DNA from: Bacteroidales bacterium
GTDB taxonomy: Bacteria; Bacteroidota; Bacteroidia; Bacteroidales; UBA932
Direction: 5' to 3'
Assembly: GCA_017427385.1 (NCBI GenBank)
Contig: JAFRSW010000011.1
Span: 30,519-94,518 of the forward strand
DNA length: 64,000 bases
In this document: in pieces, positions 45,395 to 55,137 of the stretch
Layout: each line of letters opens with the position of its first letter
How positions within the stretch are numbered: the first letter of the stretch is position 1
The notes under the pieces: generated by a model
What the model saw: the letters and a program-made list of their open reading frames with translations, nothing else
Told to the model about the DNA's origin: nothing
Databases searched by the model: none
Translations under genes and position numbers: made by a program

Positions 45395-47656
45395 ATGAAC
45401 AGATTCTTCATTTCACTGGCCTGTCTCACTCTGATCGGAACAGGCGTTTCGGCGCAGCCTAAACTCACGGAAAACAATATCCCTGATGTCGTGAAAGCGA
45501 TGACTACGGAAGAAAAAGCACATTTCGTGGTGGGCGTCCGTTATCATGAGCCGCCCTACAAAGGCAAGTACCTCGACGGAACAGGAGGCGTTACTTACCC
45601 CATTCCGCGCCTGGGCATACCTTCCATTGTAATGATGGACGGTCCTGTCGGCATAAGGCTGGACAACAATCACACAACCTGCTTCCCCACAGGCTTGCTC
45701 ACTGCAGCCTCCTGGGACAAGGAAATCGCACGCAAAATAGGCGAAGCCATTGGTGAAGAATCCATTGACATGGGAAACGACGTAATTCTCGGCCCCGGCA
45801 TGAACATTCTTCGTAACCCGCTGTGCGGCAGGAACTTCGAGTATTTCTCCGAGGATCCGGTGCTGACCGGCCTGATTGCAGCGGCCTACGTGAATGGAGT
45901 GCAGAGCAAAGGGGTTGGAACATCCGCAAAACACTTCGCTGCAAACAGTCAGGAAACCAACAGACTCGACGGCGATTCACGCTTGGACACCCGCACTCTC
46001 CGGGAAATTTACACCAAGGCTTTCGAACTCTGCGTCAGGGATTCCAAGCCCTGGACCGTGATGGCATCCTATAACTATCTGAACGGCGAATACACGCAGG
46101 AAAACCGCGGATTGCTGACCGACATCCTTCGCAGCGAATTCGGCTTCGATGGCCTTGTAGTTACCGACTGGACCGGCAAGCGCAACACTCCCAAGCAACT
46201 GAATGCCGGTTCAGACCTCCTGATGGGTGGACATCCCAATCAGACCGAACATATCCTGGAATGCCTGAAGAACGGCACAATGAAGATGGATGACCTTGAC
46301 CGCGCATGCACAAAGCTGCTGGAGTTGATTGTAAAAACTCCCGCTTTCAAAGGCAACAAACGCACACTCAAGCCAGATCTCCGTTCTCATGCCAAACTGG
46401 CCAGGGAAACTGCGGCAGACGGCATGGTGCTGCTCAAAAATAACGGAACCCTCCCCTTCCTGCCATCAAAAACGGCACTGTTCGGTGTTTACTCCTACAA
46501 CACCATACAAGGCGGAAACGGCGCCGCATGGGTTAACTCTCCCCATGTCATCAACATTTCCGACGCCTTGCAGGCACAGGGTTTCAAACTGGACAGTAAT
46601 CTCGAAGAACTCTATGTTTTCTATTCGGCCTACATCTCCAGAGATCTGAAGTATAACCATAAAGTAAACGTGCACGTGGGTGATGCCCAGAAGCCGGAGC
46701 TGGAAATCACCCTGCCGCTGATTAAGGCTAGCGCAAGGGATAACGACCTGGCAATCATCACCTTAGGCCGTATCTCAGGCGAGGCTCGCGACCGCATCCT
46801 CAGCAAGGAATTCCTTCTTCAGGAAGATGAAACCAATCTGCTCGAGACCGTATGCGACGAGTTCCACGCACTGGGCAAAAAAGTGGTTGTGGTGCTGAAC
46901 GTATGCAGCCCTGTTGAAACCGCCTCCTGGAAGGATCTTCCGGACGCCATCCTTTGCGCATGGCTCCCTGGCGAGGAGGGAGGTAACGCCATCGCAGATG
47001 TGCTGACCGGCAAGGTGAACCCTTCCGGAAGGCTCCCCATGACCTTCCCCATCGACTACTTCGATGCCGCGGGTGCAGAGGACTTCCCCTACAACTTCGT
47101 GAGCGACAAAGCCAACGAAAGCGTCGTGCATCCCGAGCGCAGGGGCCTCCCCCTCAAGAACATAGCCTACACCGACTACACGGAAGGCATCTATGTGGGA
47201 TACAGGTATTTCTGCACCAACAGGAAGGATGTTTCCTATCCTTTCGGTTACGGTTTGAGTTACACGTCATTCTCTTATTCCAAGCCCGTGGTAAAAGTCA
47301 AAGGAGACAAGCTGACAGCCACGGTAACCGTCACCAACATGGGCTCGATACCCGGCAAGGAAGCAGTTGGCTTCTATGTGAATGCGCCTCTCGGTTCATT
47401 CAAGGACAAACCTTCCATGGAACTGAAGGAATTCGGCAAGACCGGGCTGCTCCAGCCCGGCGAGAGCCAGACACTTACATTTACGGTACCGATACGCCAG
47501 CTCGCTTCTTTCAACAGCGACAAATCTCGTTGGGAAACCGCCAAGGGCACTTATAAGGCCTACTTCGGGGCGGATGCCACGAAACCTGCCGCCGAAGCGA
47601 CGTTCAAAGTATCTGCAAAGAATTACCCGGCCAACAGGGTCTGCGAACCCCGCTAA
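45395..47656 (+). CDS. Glycoside hydrolase family 3 beta-glucosidase-type enzyme
   Basis: A 753-residue exported enzyme (signal peptide MNRFFISLACLTLIGTGVSAQ). GH3 N-terminal barrel: FPTGLLTAASWDKEIARKIG, GRNFEYFSEDPVLTG and the KHFAANSQETNR segment; the nucleophile Asp is in FGFDGLVVTDWTG. A C-terminal alpha/beta domain (RETAADGMVLLKNNGTLPFL) and a fibronectin-III-like tail (VTNMGSIPGKEAVGFYV) follow. I use the ATG at 45395 rather than the TTG at 45389. Likely cleaves beta-linked glucosides; linkage preference not readable. Co-transcribed with the ROK regulator. Confidence 0.95.
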   Translation: MNRFFISLACLTLIGTGVSAQPKLTENNIPDVVKAMTTEEKAHFVVGVRYHEPPYKGKYLDGTGGVTYPIPRLGIPSIVMMDGPVGIRLDNNHTTCFPTGLLTAASWDKEIARKIGEAIGEESIDMGNDVILGPGMNILRNPLCGRNFEYFSEDPVLTGLIAAAYVNGVQSKGVGTSAKHFAANSQETNRLDGDSRLDTRTLREIYTKAFELCVRDSKPWTVMASYNYLNGEYTQENRGLLTDILRSEFGFDGLVVTDWTGKRNTPKQLNAGSDLLMGGHPNQTEHILECLKNGTMKMDDLDRACTKLLELIVKTPAFKGNKRTLKPDLRSHAKLARETAADGMVLLKNNGTLPFLPSKTALFGVYSYNTIQGGNGAAWVNSPHVINISDALQAQGFKLDSNLEELYVFYSAYISRDLKYNHKVNVHVGDAQKPELEITLPLIKASARDNDLAIITLGRISGEARDRILSKEFLLQEDETNLLETVCDEFHALGKKVVVVLNVCSPVETASWKDLPDAILCAWLPGEEGGNAIADVLTGKVNPSGRLPMTFPIDYFDAAGAEDFPYNFVSDKANESVVHPERRGLPLKNIAYTDYTEGIYVGYRYFCTNRKDVSYPFGYGLSYTSFSYSKPVVKVKGDKLTATVTVTNMGSIPGKEAVGFYVNAPLGSFKDKPSMELKEFGKTGLLQPGESQTLTFTVPIRQLASFNSDKSRWETAKGTYKAYFGADATKPAAEATFKVSAKNYPANRVCEPR

Positions 47657-48555
47657 AGAATATTCATCGACTGCTCGCGGATCTTCTCGAGCTCGTCTTT
47701 CATCCGCACCACCGCCTTCTGAATGGCCGCATTATTGGCTTTGGAACCGGTGGTGTTGATTTCACGTCCCATCTCCTGGATAATGAATCCCAGCTTCTTT
47801 CCGGGGTATGGTTCACCGTCGATGGTGTCCATAAAATAGGTGCAGTGCTGGCGCAGGCGCACTTTTTCTTCGTTTATGTCGAACTTCTCCAGCCAGAATA
47901 TCATTTCCTGCTCGAAGCGCTCCTTGTCCAACTTCACATTCAACTCTTCTGCCGCCTTCAGGATCCTTTCGCGAACTGCCTGCACCCTCTCTCCTTCGTT
48001 GGCCTCCACCTCGTTCTCCAGATTCAGGATATTCTGAACACGGCCTGTAACATCTTTGTACAGAGCCTCTCCCTCGTGCTGGCGATACCTGTCAACCTCA
48101 TCCAGCGCTGCATCGAAACCCGCTTCCACATCGGGCCAGTTGGCCTCTGTGATTACTTCATCCTTCTTGGATGCTATCACGTCCGGGAACCGCAGCACAG
48201 AGGCCAGGATCTCGTTATTCATCCTGTCGTTCGCTTCCATGGAGCCCATGGCAAACCCCGGCAGGCCGCTGCGTATCTGCTGCACCTGGGTGTAATAATC
48301 CAGCACCAACGCCGCGTCGATGACCTTGGCATTATCCGAGGTGGCAGCTTCGAAATTCAGATAGACATCGATAGTCCCCCGCACCAGGCGGTCTGCAATC
48401 TTCTGCCGGACCAAAAGGTCCTTGTCCTTCGGCAGAAGGGACGACTTGATACTGATGTCTGCGCTCTTGGAATTTAAGGTACGTATTTCGATGGTCAGCT
48501 TGCCGGCTGCAAGATTTGCCTCCGCCTTGCCGTAGCCTGTCATGGATTTGATCAT
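47653..48555 (-). CDS. YicC/YloC family endoribonuclease
   Basis: A 300-residue protein with the family start MIKSMTGYGKAEANLAAGKL, central IEIRTLNSKSADISIK, and a C-terminal DUF1732 domain with KLGFIIQEMGREINTTGSKA and IQKAVVRMKDELEKIREQ. YicC proteins are endoribonucleases acting in RNA turnover. Normal length. It runs tail to tail into the GH3 gene with overlapping stops (47653-47656). Its TATTTTTG box (48577-48584) adjoins a GTGGG/CCCAC inverted repeat at 48562-48577. Confidence 0.93.
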   Translation of the reverse strand: MIKSMTGYGKAEANLAAGKLTIEIRTLNSKSADISIKSSLLPKDKDLLVRQKIADRLVRGTIDVYLNFEAATSDNAKVIDAALVLDYYTQVQQIRSGLPGFAMGSMEANDRMNNEILASVLRFPDVIASKKDEVITEANWPDVEAGFDAALDEVDRYRQHEGEALYKDVTGRVQNILNLENEVEANEGERVQAVRERILKAAEELNVKLDKERFEQEMIFWLEKFDINEEKVRLRQHCTYFMDTIDGEPYPGKKLGFIIQEMGREINTTGSKANNAAIQKAVVRMKDELEKIREQSMNIL

Positions 48556-48576
48556 AATTCAGTGGGTTCTATCCCA

Positions 48577-48584
48577 CAAAAATA
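48577..48584 (-). promoter_or_regulatory. -7 promoter element (TATTTTTG) of yicC, next to an inverted repeat
   Basis: Minus-strand TATTTTTG, 21 bases before the ATG. A perfect GTGGG-N6-CCCAC inverted repeat (48562-48577) covers the expected transcription start and could be an operator or a leader hairpin. Confidence 0.55.
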
Positions 48585-48695
48585 GTATAAAACGAGCAAA
48601 AATGAAAATATGCCTTTTTTTTTTACATAAAAAGCCGAAAAGAACACACTGGATGATATTTTAAGTCCGCAATTGCAGATTTACAAAATAGTTCC

Positions 48696-48703
48696 TATTT
48701 TTG
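48696..48703 (+). promoter_or_regulatory. -7 promoter element (TATTTTTG) of glnS and possibly the downstream chain
   Basis: TATTTTTG, 23 bases before the glnS ATG, with a TTG at 48673-48675 at -33-like spacing. The other 110 bases of this 171-base divergent gap are AT-rich and show only a long T run near 48614. Confidence 0.6.
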
Positions 48704-48726
48704 TAAGATAATTACAGAAGACGACA

Positions 48727-50379
48727 ATGGAAGAAGAACGTAAACTGAATTTCCTCGAAGAAATTATCGAGAACGACCTGAAGTCCGGCAAAGTCAAATC
48801 CATCCTCACCCGCTTCCCTCCGGAGCCTAATGGCTACCTGCATCTGGGGCACGCCAAGAGCCTTTGCATCAACTTCGGCCTTGCACAGAAATATGGCGGC
48901 AAGACCAATCTCCGCTACGACGATACCAACCCCACAAAAGAAGACACCGAATACGTGGATGCCATCAAAGAAGACATCAAGTGGCTCGGTTTCCAGTGGG
49001 AAAAGGAGCTTTACGCTTCCGATTATTTCGATCAGCTCTACGAATGGGCAGAACAGCTCATAGAGCGCGGCCTGGCCTATGTGGACGACCAGACCCAGGA
49101 GGAGATCAGCGCCGGGCGCGGCACCGTGGAGACTCCCGGTAAGGAAAGCCCCTGGCGCAACCGCACCCCTGAAGAGAACCTCAAGCTCTTCCGCGAGATG
49201 CGCGACGGCAAGTATGCCGACGGCGAGAAGGTGCTACGCGCCAAGATAGACATGGCACATCCCAACATGATGTTCCGCGATCCCATCCTCTACCGCATCA
49301 AGCACGCGCATCACCATCGCACCGGGGACAAGTGGTGCATCTACCCGATGTACGACTACACCCATGGCCAGTGCGACTCCATCGAGCATATCACCCACTC
49401 CATCTGCACCCTTGAGTTCGATGTTCACCGTCCGCTCTACGACTGGTTCATCGAAACCCTGGGCATCTTCCCCAGCCATCAGTACGAGTTCGCACGCCTG
49501 AATCTTACCTACACCCTCATGAGCAAGCGCAAGTTGCTGGAACTGGTGCAGAAGGGCCTGGTGGCCGGATGGGACGATCCGCGCATGCCTACGCTCTGCG
49601 GAGTGCGCCGCCGCGGCTACACCGCCGAGGCCCTCAAGATGTTCTGCGACAAGATAGGCGTCAGCAAGCGCGACCAGCTCATGGACATCCAGCTCCTCGA
49701 ATGGTGCGTCCGTCAGGACCTCAACGCCCGCGCAAACCGCTACATGGTGGTGCAGGATCCTGTCAAACTCACCATTACCAACTATCCCGACGGCCAGGTG
49801 GAATGGTTCGACTGCCCCCTTAACCCGGCTGAGCCCGAAGGCGCAACCCGCAAGGTTCCATTCACGAAGGAACTCTACATTGAGCGCGCTGACTTCATGG
49901 AGGATGCCCCCAACAAGTTCTTCCGTCTCAAACCCGGCGGAGAGGTACGCCTGAAATATACCTACATTATCAAGTGCGAAGAAGTGGTGAAGGATGCCGA
50001 CGGCAACATTACCGAACTCAAGTGCCCCTACGATCCTTCTACCCGCCCCGGCGCCAGCGAATGGCGTTCCGTGAAGGGCACCATCCACTGGGTCAGCACC
50101 AAATATGCGAAGGAGATCACCCTGCGCAACTACGACCGGCTTTTCACCCTCGCAGATATGAGCCAGGTGCCGGAAGACAAAGACTACAAGGATTTCCTCA
50201 ATCCCGAATCCCTCGTGGTTGCCAAGGCCTTTGCCGAGCCCGCCCTTCTGGAAGATGCATCCGGCATTGCCGTGCAGTTCGAGCGCACCGGCTACTACGT
50301 AAAGGATTACGACAGCACCCCCGATAATCCCATTTTCAACAAGACCGTCTCGCTGAAGGATTCCTATAAACCCGAATAA
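48727..50379 (+). CDS. glnS: Glutaminyl-tRNA synthetase
   Basis: A 550-residue class I synthetase. The HIGH motif is in PPEPNGYLHLGHAKSL, the KMSKS-type motif is LMSKRKLLELVQ, and the acceptor-binding RYDDTNPTKEDTEYVDAI and CIYPMYDYTHGQCDSIE blocks are typical of GlnRS. The C-terminal anticodon-binding beta-barrel is complete (VKGTIHWVSTKYAKE). Its presence indicates direct charging of tRNA-Gln rather than the Glu-tRNA amidation route. The flippase gene starts 30 bases after its stop, across a dispersed repeat. Confidence 0.97.
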   Translation: MEEERKLNFLEEIIENDLKSGKVKSILTRFPPEPNGYLHLGHAKSLCINFGLAQKYGGKTNLRYDDTNPTKEDTEYVDAIKEDIKWLGFQWEKELYASDYFDQLYEWAEQLIERGLAYVDDQTQEEISAGRGTVETPGKESPWRNRTPEENLKLFREMRDGKYADGEKVLRAKIDMAHPNMMFRDPILYRIKHAHHHRTGDKWCIYPMYDYTHGQCDSIEHITHSICTLEFDVHRPLYDWFIETLGIFPSHQYEFARLNLTYTLMSKRKLLELVQKGLVAGWDDPRMPTLCGVRRRGYTAEALKMFCDKIGVSKRDQLMDIQLLEWCVRQDLNARANRYMVVQDPVKLTITNYPDGQVEWFDCPLNPAEPEGATRKVPFTKELYIERADFMEDAPNKFFRLKPGGEVRLKYTYIIKCEEVVKDADGNITELKCPYDPSTRPGASEWRSVKGTIHWVSTKYAKEITLRNYDRLFTLADMSQVPEDKDYKDFLNPESLVVAKAFAEPALLEDASGIAVQFERTGYYVKDYDSTPDNPIFNKTVSLKDSYKPE

Positions 50380-50408
50380 CTGTCATTCCGAGCAAAGCGA
50401 AGGAATCT
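50378..50408 (+). repeat. Dispersed REP-like repeat, copy 2
   Basis: AACTGTCATTCCGA followed by GCAAAGCGAAGGAATCT begins inside the glnS stop codon and ends one base before the flippase ATG, supplying the AAGGA ribosome-binding-like motif. It differs from copy 1 (27705-27735) at three of 31 positions. Confidence 0.75.
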
Positions 50409-50409
50409 A

Positions 50410-51939
50410 ATGCAAGAACAGGCTGCGATATCGGAAAACAGCAGAAGGATCGCCCGCAACACGGTCCTTCTGTATTTCCGCATGTTCCTGCTGATGGCCG
50501 TGGGGCTTTTCACCTCAAGGGTCATCCTCCAGGCCCTCGGCAAGAGCGAGATAGGCATCTACAGCACCATTGCCGGCGTGGTGACCATGTTCAGCATCCT
50601 CACCGGATCCATGTCGTCGGCCATCAGCCGTTTCATCACTTTCGAGATGGGTCGGAAAGAAGCCGACCTCGGGAAGGTTTTCTCCACCGCGGTCGCCATC
50701 CAACTCATCCTGGCCGGGATTATCGTAATCCTTGCCGAACCGGCGGGGCTATGGTACATCTCCAACAAGATGGTTCTGCCTCCGGACAGGATCTATGCCG
50801 CAAAGTGGGTGCTGCAGTTCACGATCGTGAGTTTCGTCATCCAGCTGCTCAGCGTTCCCTACAATGCCGATATCATCGCCCACGAGCGCATGGACGCATT
50901 CGCGTGGATAAGTATCTTCGAAGCCATAGGCAAACTTGCCGTCGCTTTCGCGATAATGGTCTCCCCTATCGACAGACTGATCTTCTACGCCTCCCTGCTT
51001 GCCCTGGTAAGCCTTCTGACCAGATTCGCCTACGCGGTCTTCTGCAAGAGGCATTTCGAGGAGACTCGCACTTCCGTCTCAATGGACAAGGGCATTTTCA
51101 AACAGATGTTTTCCTTTGCGGGCTGGAATTTCATAGGAGCCGGATCTGGCGTCCTCCGCGACCATGGCGGAAACTTGCTGCTGAACGCATTCTTCGGGCC
51201 CATAGCCAACGCAGCCTGGTATTTTGCGAATCAGGTGAACGGCGCGGTGCAAAAATTCGTTACCAGTTTCACCACGGCCATCAATCCGCAGATAACCAAG
51301 TCCTATGCCGCCGGAGACCGGGACTATATGCTCAGACTTATATTCCGCGGTTCCAGGCTATCCATCTGGCTGCTTTTGCTAGTCGTCTATCCCATCGTTT
51401 TCAACGCGGAGTTCCTGACCGGACTGTGGCTGGGTGCTTCGCAGGCACCGGAAAACACAGTTATTTTTATACGGCTGGTGCTCATATACATAATGATAGA
51501 GGCGGTATCCTACACCATGGTGACCGCCATGCTCTCCACCGGCGACATACGTAACTACCAGCTCCTCGTGGGAGGCCTTCAGCTGCTGAACCTGCCTCTG
51601 GACTACATCTTCCTCAAGATGGGAGCACCCGCAGAAGTGATCTACTACGTCGCCTGCGGCGTCGCCGTCCTCTGCCTGGCTGCACGTCTCTACATGCTCA
51701 GGGGCATGATAGGCCTGCCCGTAGGCCGCTTTCTGAAGGAAGTGCTCCTGCGTGAGATTCTGGTAGCAGGCCTCGCTATGGTAGTTCCCTTTCTCCTCTC
51801 CCGATGCATCGGCGGAGGATGGGGCGGATTCCTCATCTCCCTGTTTGCAACCGAAATCGCATCCTGCGCCATCATCTGGTTCATCGGATGCGACCACGAT
51901 GAACGCGATATCCTGCTTCACAAGATTCTTCACAGATGA
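50410..51939 (+). CDS. Polysaccharide/oligosaccharide flippase (MOP superfamily, Wzx-like)
   Basis: A 509-residue polytopic protein with about 12-14 transmembrane helices. It starts RRIARNTVLLYFRMFLLMAV, with SRVILQALGKSEIGIYSTIA, the usual opening of Wzx/PST flippases. The GWNFIGAGSGVLRDHGGNLL stretch near residue 235 and FANQVNGAVQKFVTSFTTAI near 275 are seen in Bacteroidota members. It would flip lipid-linked glycans across the inner membrane. First gene of a four-gene overlapped glycan unit (ATGA to the next). Confidence 0.9.
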   Translation: MQEQAAISENSRRIARNTVLLYFRMFLLMAVGLFTSRVILQALGKSEIGIYSTIAGVVTMFSILTGSMSSAISRFITFEMGRKEADLGKVFSTAVAIQLILAGIIVILAEPAGLWYISNKMVLPPDRIYAAKWVLQFTIVSFVIQLLSVPYNADIIAHERMDAFAWISIFEAIGKLAVAFAIMVSPIDRLIFYASLLALVSLLTRFAYAVFCKRHFEETRTSVSMDKGIFKQMFSFAGWNFIGAGSGVLRDHGGNLLLNAFFGPIANAAWYFANQVNGAVQKFVTSFTTAINPQITKSYAAGDRDYMLRLIFRGSRLSIWLLLLVVYPIVFNAEFLTGLWLGASQAPENTVIFIRLVLIYIMIEAVSYTMVTAMLSTGDIRNYQLLVGGLQLLNLPLDYIFLKMGAPAEVIYYVACGVAVLCLAARLYMLRGMIGLPVGRFLKEVLLREILVAGLAMVVPFLLSRCIGGGWGGFLISLFATEIASCAIIWFIGCDHDERDILLHKILHR

Positions 51940-53045
51940 TACGAATCAACGACCGTAGCAAATGCTGTGGATGCAGTGCCTGCGCGGATTCATGTCCGCA
52001 CGGCGCCATACGCATGCAGGCCGACGGAATGGGATTCAAGTATCCTGTGGTGGATGAGGATAAATGCGTCGACTGCGGCATATGCGAGAAAATCTGCGCA
52101 TTCCATCCGGTTCAGAAAGAGGAAACACCCAAATGCGAAGCAATACGCTTCCCGGACTTGCTCTCCGCAAGCCAGAGCGGCGGCCTTGGCTTCGCCATCA
52201 TGCGCAAGGCCATCCTGGAAGGATACGTTGTCTATGGAGCCGCGATAGCGGATGATCTCTCCGTCAGACACATCCGTGTAACTGATGAAGACGGCCTGGC
52301 ACCCCTCAGGCTCAGCAAATATGTGCAGAGCGACATGACCGGCATCCCGGCAAAGGTTCTGGAAGATCTGGAGGCAGGCAGCAAGGTGCTGTTCACCGGC
52401 ACACCCTGCCAGTGCGCAGGCGTGGCATCCATCGCCGGGAAATACCGCAACCGCTTGCTTCTGGCCGACATTATCTGCCACGGAGTGCCTTCCCCTGCCG
52501 TCTGGAAATCCTATTTGGAAGAGAAATCAAAGGGCAGGAAACTCACCGGAGCGCTGTTCCGCGACCCGGCGCTTGGCTGGCACGACCACCGCGAAACCCT
52601 CATCTTCGAAGACGGAAAGGAAGTTTCCGATGAATATACTTTCCTATTTTACCGTCACCTCATGTTGCGTCCTTCCTGCCACATATGCCCGTTCGCCTCG
52701 CTGAGCAGGCCCTCCGATATTACGATGGCGGATTTCTGGGGAGTGGAGAAGGATATTCCCGGCTTCTCCGACGACAACCTCGGATGCTCCCTTCTGCTTA
52801 CACACACGGAGGCAGGAGCCGCATTCTGCAGGGAATTTCCGGACGAATGCGTGCGCACCACTGCGCCCATACCCACGGACAAACAGCCTAATCTATATGC
52901 CCCAAGCAAGCCGGGCAAACATGCAGAATCGTTTGAAAATGTTTATATTCGCAGAGGATATTCCGCAGCGGCCCGTCGTTTCGGCAGGCAATCGTTGCCA
53001 GTGCGCATGGAAAGATTCATAAAAAAAGTCAAAAGGCATATATGA
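51936..53045 (+). CDS. FrhB-like 4Fe-4S protein (F420 hydrogenase/dehydrogenase beta-subunit family)
   Basis: A 369-residue protein with two N-terminal [4Fe-4S] ferredoxin motifs (CCGCSACADSCPHGAI and CVDCGICEKICAFHP). FrhB-type domains follow: LSASQSGGLGFAIMRKAI, KVLFTGTPCQCAGVASI, ADIICHGVPSPAVWKSYL, and RPSCHICPFASLSRPSDITM. In glycan clusters such proteins sit beside polysaccharide pyruvyl transferases and are suspected flavin/Fe-S oxidoreductases acting on a sugar or pyruvyl group. F420 use is not implied. Overlaps both neighbours by four bases. Confidence 0.9.
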   Translation: MIRINDRSKCCGCSACADSCPHGAIRMQADGMGFKYPVVDEDKCVDCGICEKICAFHPVQKEETPKCEAIRFPDLLSASQSGGLGFAIMRKAILEGYVVYGAAIADDLSVRHIRVTDEDGLAPLRLSKYVQSDMTGIPAKVLEDLEAGSKVLFTGTPCQCAGVASIAGKYRNRLLLADIICHGVPSPAVWKSYLEEKSKGRKLTGALFRDPALGWHDHRETLIFEDGKEVSDEYTFLFYRHLMLRPSCHICPFASLSRPSDITMADFWGVEKDIPGFSDDNLGCSLLLTHTEAGAAFCREFPDECVRTTAPIPTDKQPNLYAPSKPGKHAESFENVYIRRGYSAAARRFGRQSLPVRMERFIKKVKRHI

Positions 53046-54031
53046 AAATCGGTATCCTGACATTCCACGCCGCCCGCAATTATGGCGCGGTGTTGCAGTG
53101 CCGCTGTCTCTACGAAGTGCTCCGGAACATGGGGCACGAAGTAAGTGTCATCGATTACCGCCCGGATTATCTGACCGAACCGTACAAACTCTGGAAGAAC
53201 AAGTTCCTCAGGCATCCCATGACCATGCTGAAGGTCTCTTCCCGCATCGCTGGAGCGGCCAGACGAGAAGCCGGCTTCAGTGCCTTCGATAAAGAAATAT
53301 CACTCTCCCCCTTTGGAGAAGGCGGCTTCGATGCCATCTTTTACGGCAGCGACCAGATATGGAACCGGAATATTTGCAACGGCATTGATCCTGTCTTCTA
53401 CGCGGCTGAGCCCTTCGCCGCCAGCGCAGTCAATATAGCATATGCCGCCAGCGATGGAGATGTAATTCCAACCGATGAAGAGAAGGTGGCCATACGCAGG
53501 TATCTGCACAATTTCCAGCACATTGGCGTCCGCGAGAGCGGAATGGTGGAAAGGATGGATTCCGAAGGCATCCCTGCGGATCTCAACCTCGACCCTGTGC
53601 TGCTGGCGGGAAGGCCGGTTGTGGACAATCTATGCTCCGCACCCGTCATCAGCGAGCCATATGTGCTCACATACGAAGCCATCGACAATACGGCAGTTGC
53701 CGACAAGGCCCGCAGGATAGCTGCAGAACGTGGTCTCAAGGTGGTGCAGGTCGCCCGCGCCCCATACAGTGAAGGTATCAACAAGTTCTCTCCCAGGGAG
53801 TTCGTGGCCCTTTTCCGCGATGCCGATTACATAGTCACCACATCTTTCCACGGCACAGCTCTCGCCATACTATACGATAAGGAATACGAGTTTGTGCATA
53901 CCGGCACCCACGCAGACGGCCGCATCGAGTCCCTTCTGGATAGTCTTGGAGATAGGCCGGAAGAGAATCTTGAACGCCTTCGCAAACAATCGTTGCACTA
54001 CATAGAAAACGCCCTCGCATCCGTCAAATGA
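53042..54031 (+). CDS. Polysaccharide pyruvyl transferase family protein
   Basis: A 329-residue CsaB-like enzyme. Family pattern FHAARNYGAVLQCRCLYEVL at residues 8-27, then FYGSDQIWNRNIC, HIGVRESGMVERM, and the late TTSFHGTALAILYDKEYEF, the donor-binding His region of the GT-B-like fold. It would transfer pyruvate from PEP to a sugar, giving an acidic ketal on a surface glycan. ATGA overlaps on both sides couple it to the FrhB-like and GT4 genes. Confidence 0.92.
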   Translation: MKIGILTFHAARNYGAVLQCRCLYEVLRNMGHEVSVIDYRPDYLTEPYKLWKNKFLRHPMTMLKVSSRIAGAARREAGFSAFDKEISLSPFGEGGFDAIFYGSDQIWNRNICNGIDPVFYAAEPFAASAVNIAYAASDGDVIPTDEEKVAIRRYLHNFQHIGVRESGMVERMDSEGIPADLNLDPVLLAGRPVVDNLCSAPVISEPYVLTYEAIDNTAVADKARRIAAERGLKVVQVARAPYSEGINKFSPREFVALFRDADYIVTTSFHGTALAILYDKEYEFVHTGTHADGRIESLLDSLGDRPEENLERLRKQSLHYIENALASVK

Positions 54032-55137
54032 AGAAGATACTCTACATATCCAATGAAGACCGCGCGGTAGGAGGATCCTCCCTTTCGCTGCTTGCCTTGC
54101 TGCAGGCGCTCAAGGGGGATGTCGATCCTGTCATCCTCTTCCGGGAAGACGGGCCTGCTGCAGAGCGCTTCAGGAGTGAAGGATATGAGTGTGTCGTCAT
54201 CCCTTTCAACCGGGCCACTTTTCATGCAACGGGCCTTAAGAGGCTTATCCGATTCCTCCCCCACCTGATTGCAGATGCGGTGGTCCAGGGCAGATGCGTT
54301 CGCCGGGCATGCAGACTGTTCAAGGGAATATACGCCGTACACAGTAATTCCGGCACGGTGGATATAGGGCTGAAGATTGCACGCAGGCTGGCTGTCCCCC
54401 ACATCTGGCACATACGAGAATATATGGACCTGGGTCTGCACAACCGTCCATTTCTTGGCTGGAATCACTGGAAGAGGGAAATTGAAGCATCCGATTGTGT
54501 TATAGCAATTTCCCAGGGTCTTTTCAATCATCTAAGCCTGCAGGCTCATAAAAACGCCACCTGCCTTCCAGACGCAGTCTGCGCTGCTTCGGATGCCGTG
54601 CTTATCAAGGAAAAGGACCATTACGTTGTCTTTATCTCCGGCATAGTATCCGAAATCAAGCGCCCGGACGAGGCTATCAGGATACTCGCCGCTGCAAAAC
54701 CCGAAAACTACCACCTGAAGATCGTGGGCCTGATTGAAAATGGCATGAGAGCAAGGCTGGAGGCGATTTCAGAACGCCTCGGCGTGAAGGAATGCTTAGA
54801 GTTTATCCCCTTTGTCCAGGATATCAAACCCCTTCTATCAAAAGCATCTGCAGCACTCGTTTGCACTGAGTACGAAGGAATGGGCAGAGTAGCCGTGGAG
54901 GCCATGTTCTACGGATGCCCTGTGATTGCGAGGAACTCCGGAGGATCCAAAGACATACTTGCGGAGGGGCAATACGGGCTGCTGTACAACAATATAGACG
55001 AAGCGGCAGCGAAGCTTTCCGACACGCTCCGCAGTTTCCCTTTGCAGATGGTGGAACAGGCTCAGGAATACGCCGTGGAATGCTTTTCCATAGATAATTA
55101 CAGAGATAAGATCAAGAAAATATATGCGTCCCTTTAG
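54028..55137 (+). CDS. Glycosyltransferase family 4
   Basis: A 369-residue GT-B enzyme. N-terminal: ILYISNEDRAVGGSSLSLLA, an acceptor domain start. C-terminal donor site: HYVVFISGIVSEIKRPDEAI, FIPFVQDIKPLLSKASAALV, and the EX7E motif within YEGMGRVAVEAMFYGCPVIA. The donor sugar is unknown. Last gene of the glycan unit; its end overlaps the GH89 start by 14 bases. Confidence 0.92.
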   Translation: MKKILYISNEDRAVGGSSLSLLALLQALKGDVDPVILFREDGPAAERFRSEGYECVVIPFNRATFHATGLKRLIRFLPHLIADAVVQGRCVRRACRLFKGIYAVHSNSGTVDIGLKIARRLAVPHIWHIREYMDLGLHNRPFLGWNHWKREIEASDCVIAISQGLFNHLSLQAHKNATCLPDAVCAASDAVLIKEKDHYVVFISGIVSEIKRPDEAIRILAAAKPENYHLKIVGLIENGMRARLEAISERLGVKECLEFIPFVQDIKPLLSKASAALVCTEYEGMGRVAVEAMFYGCPVIARNSGGSKDILAEGQYGLLYNNIDEAAAKLSDTLRSFPLQMVEQAQEYAVECFSIDNYRDKIKKIYASL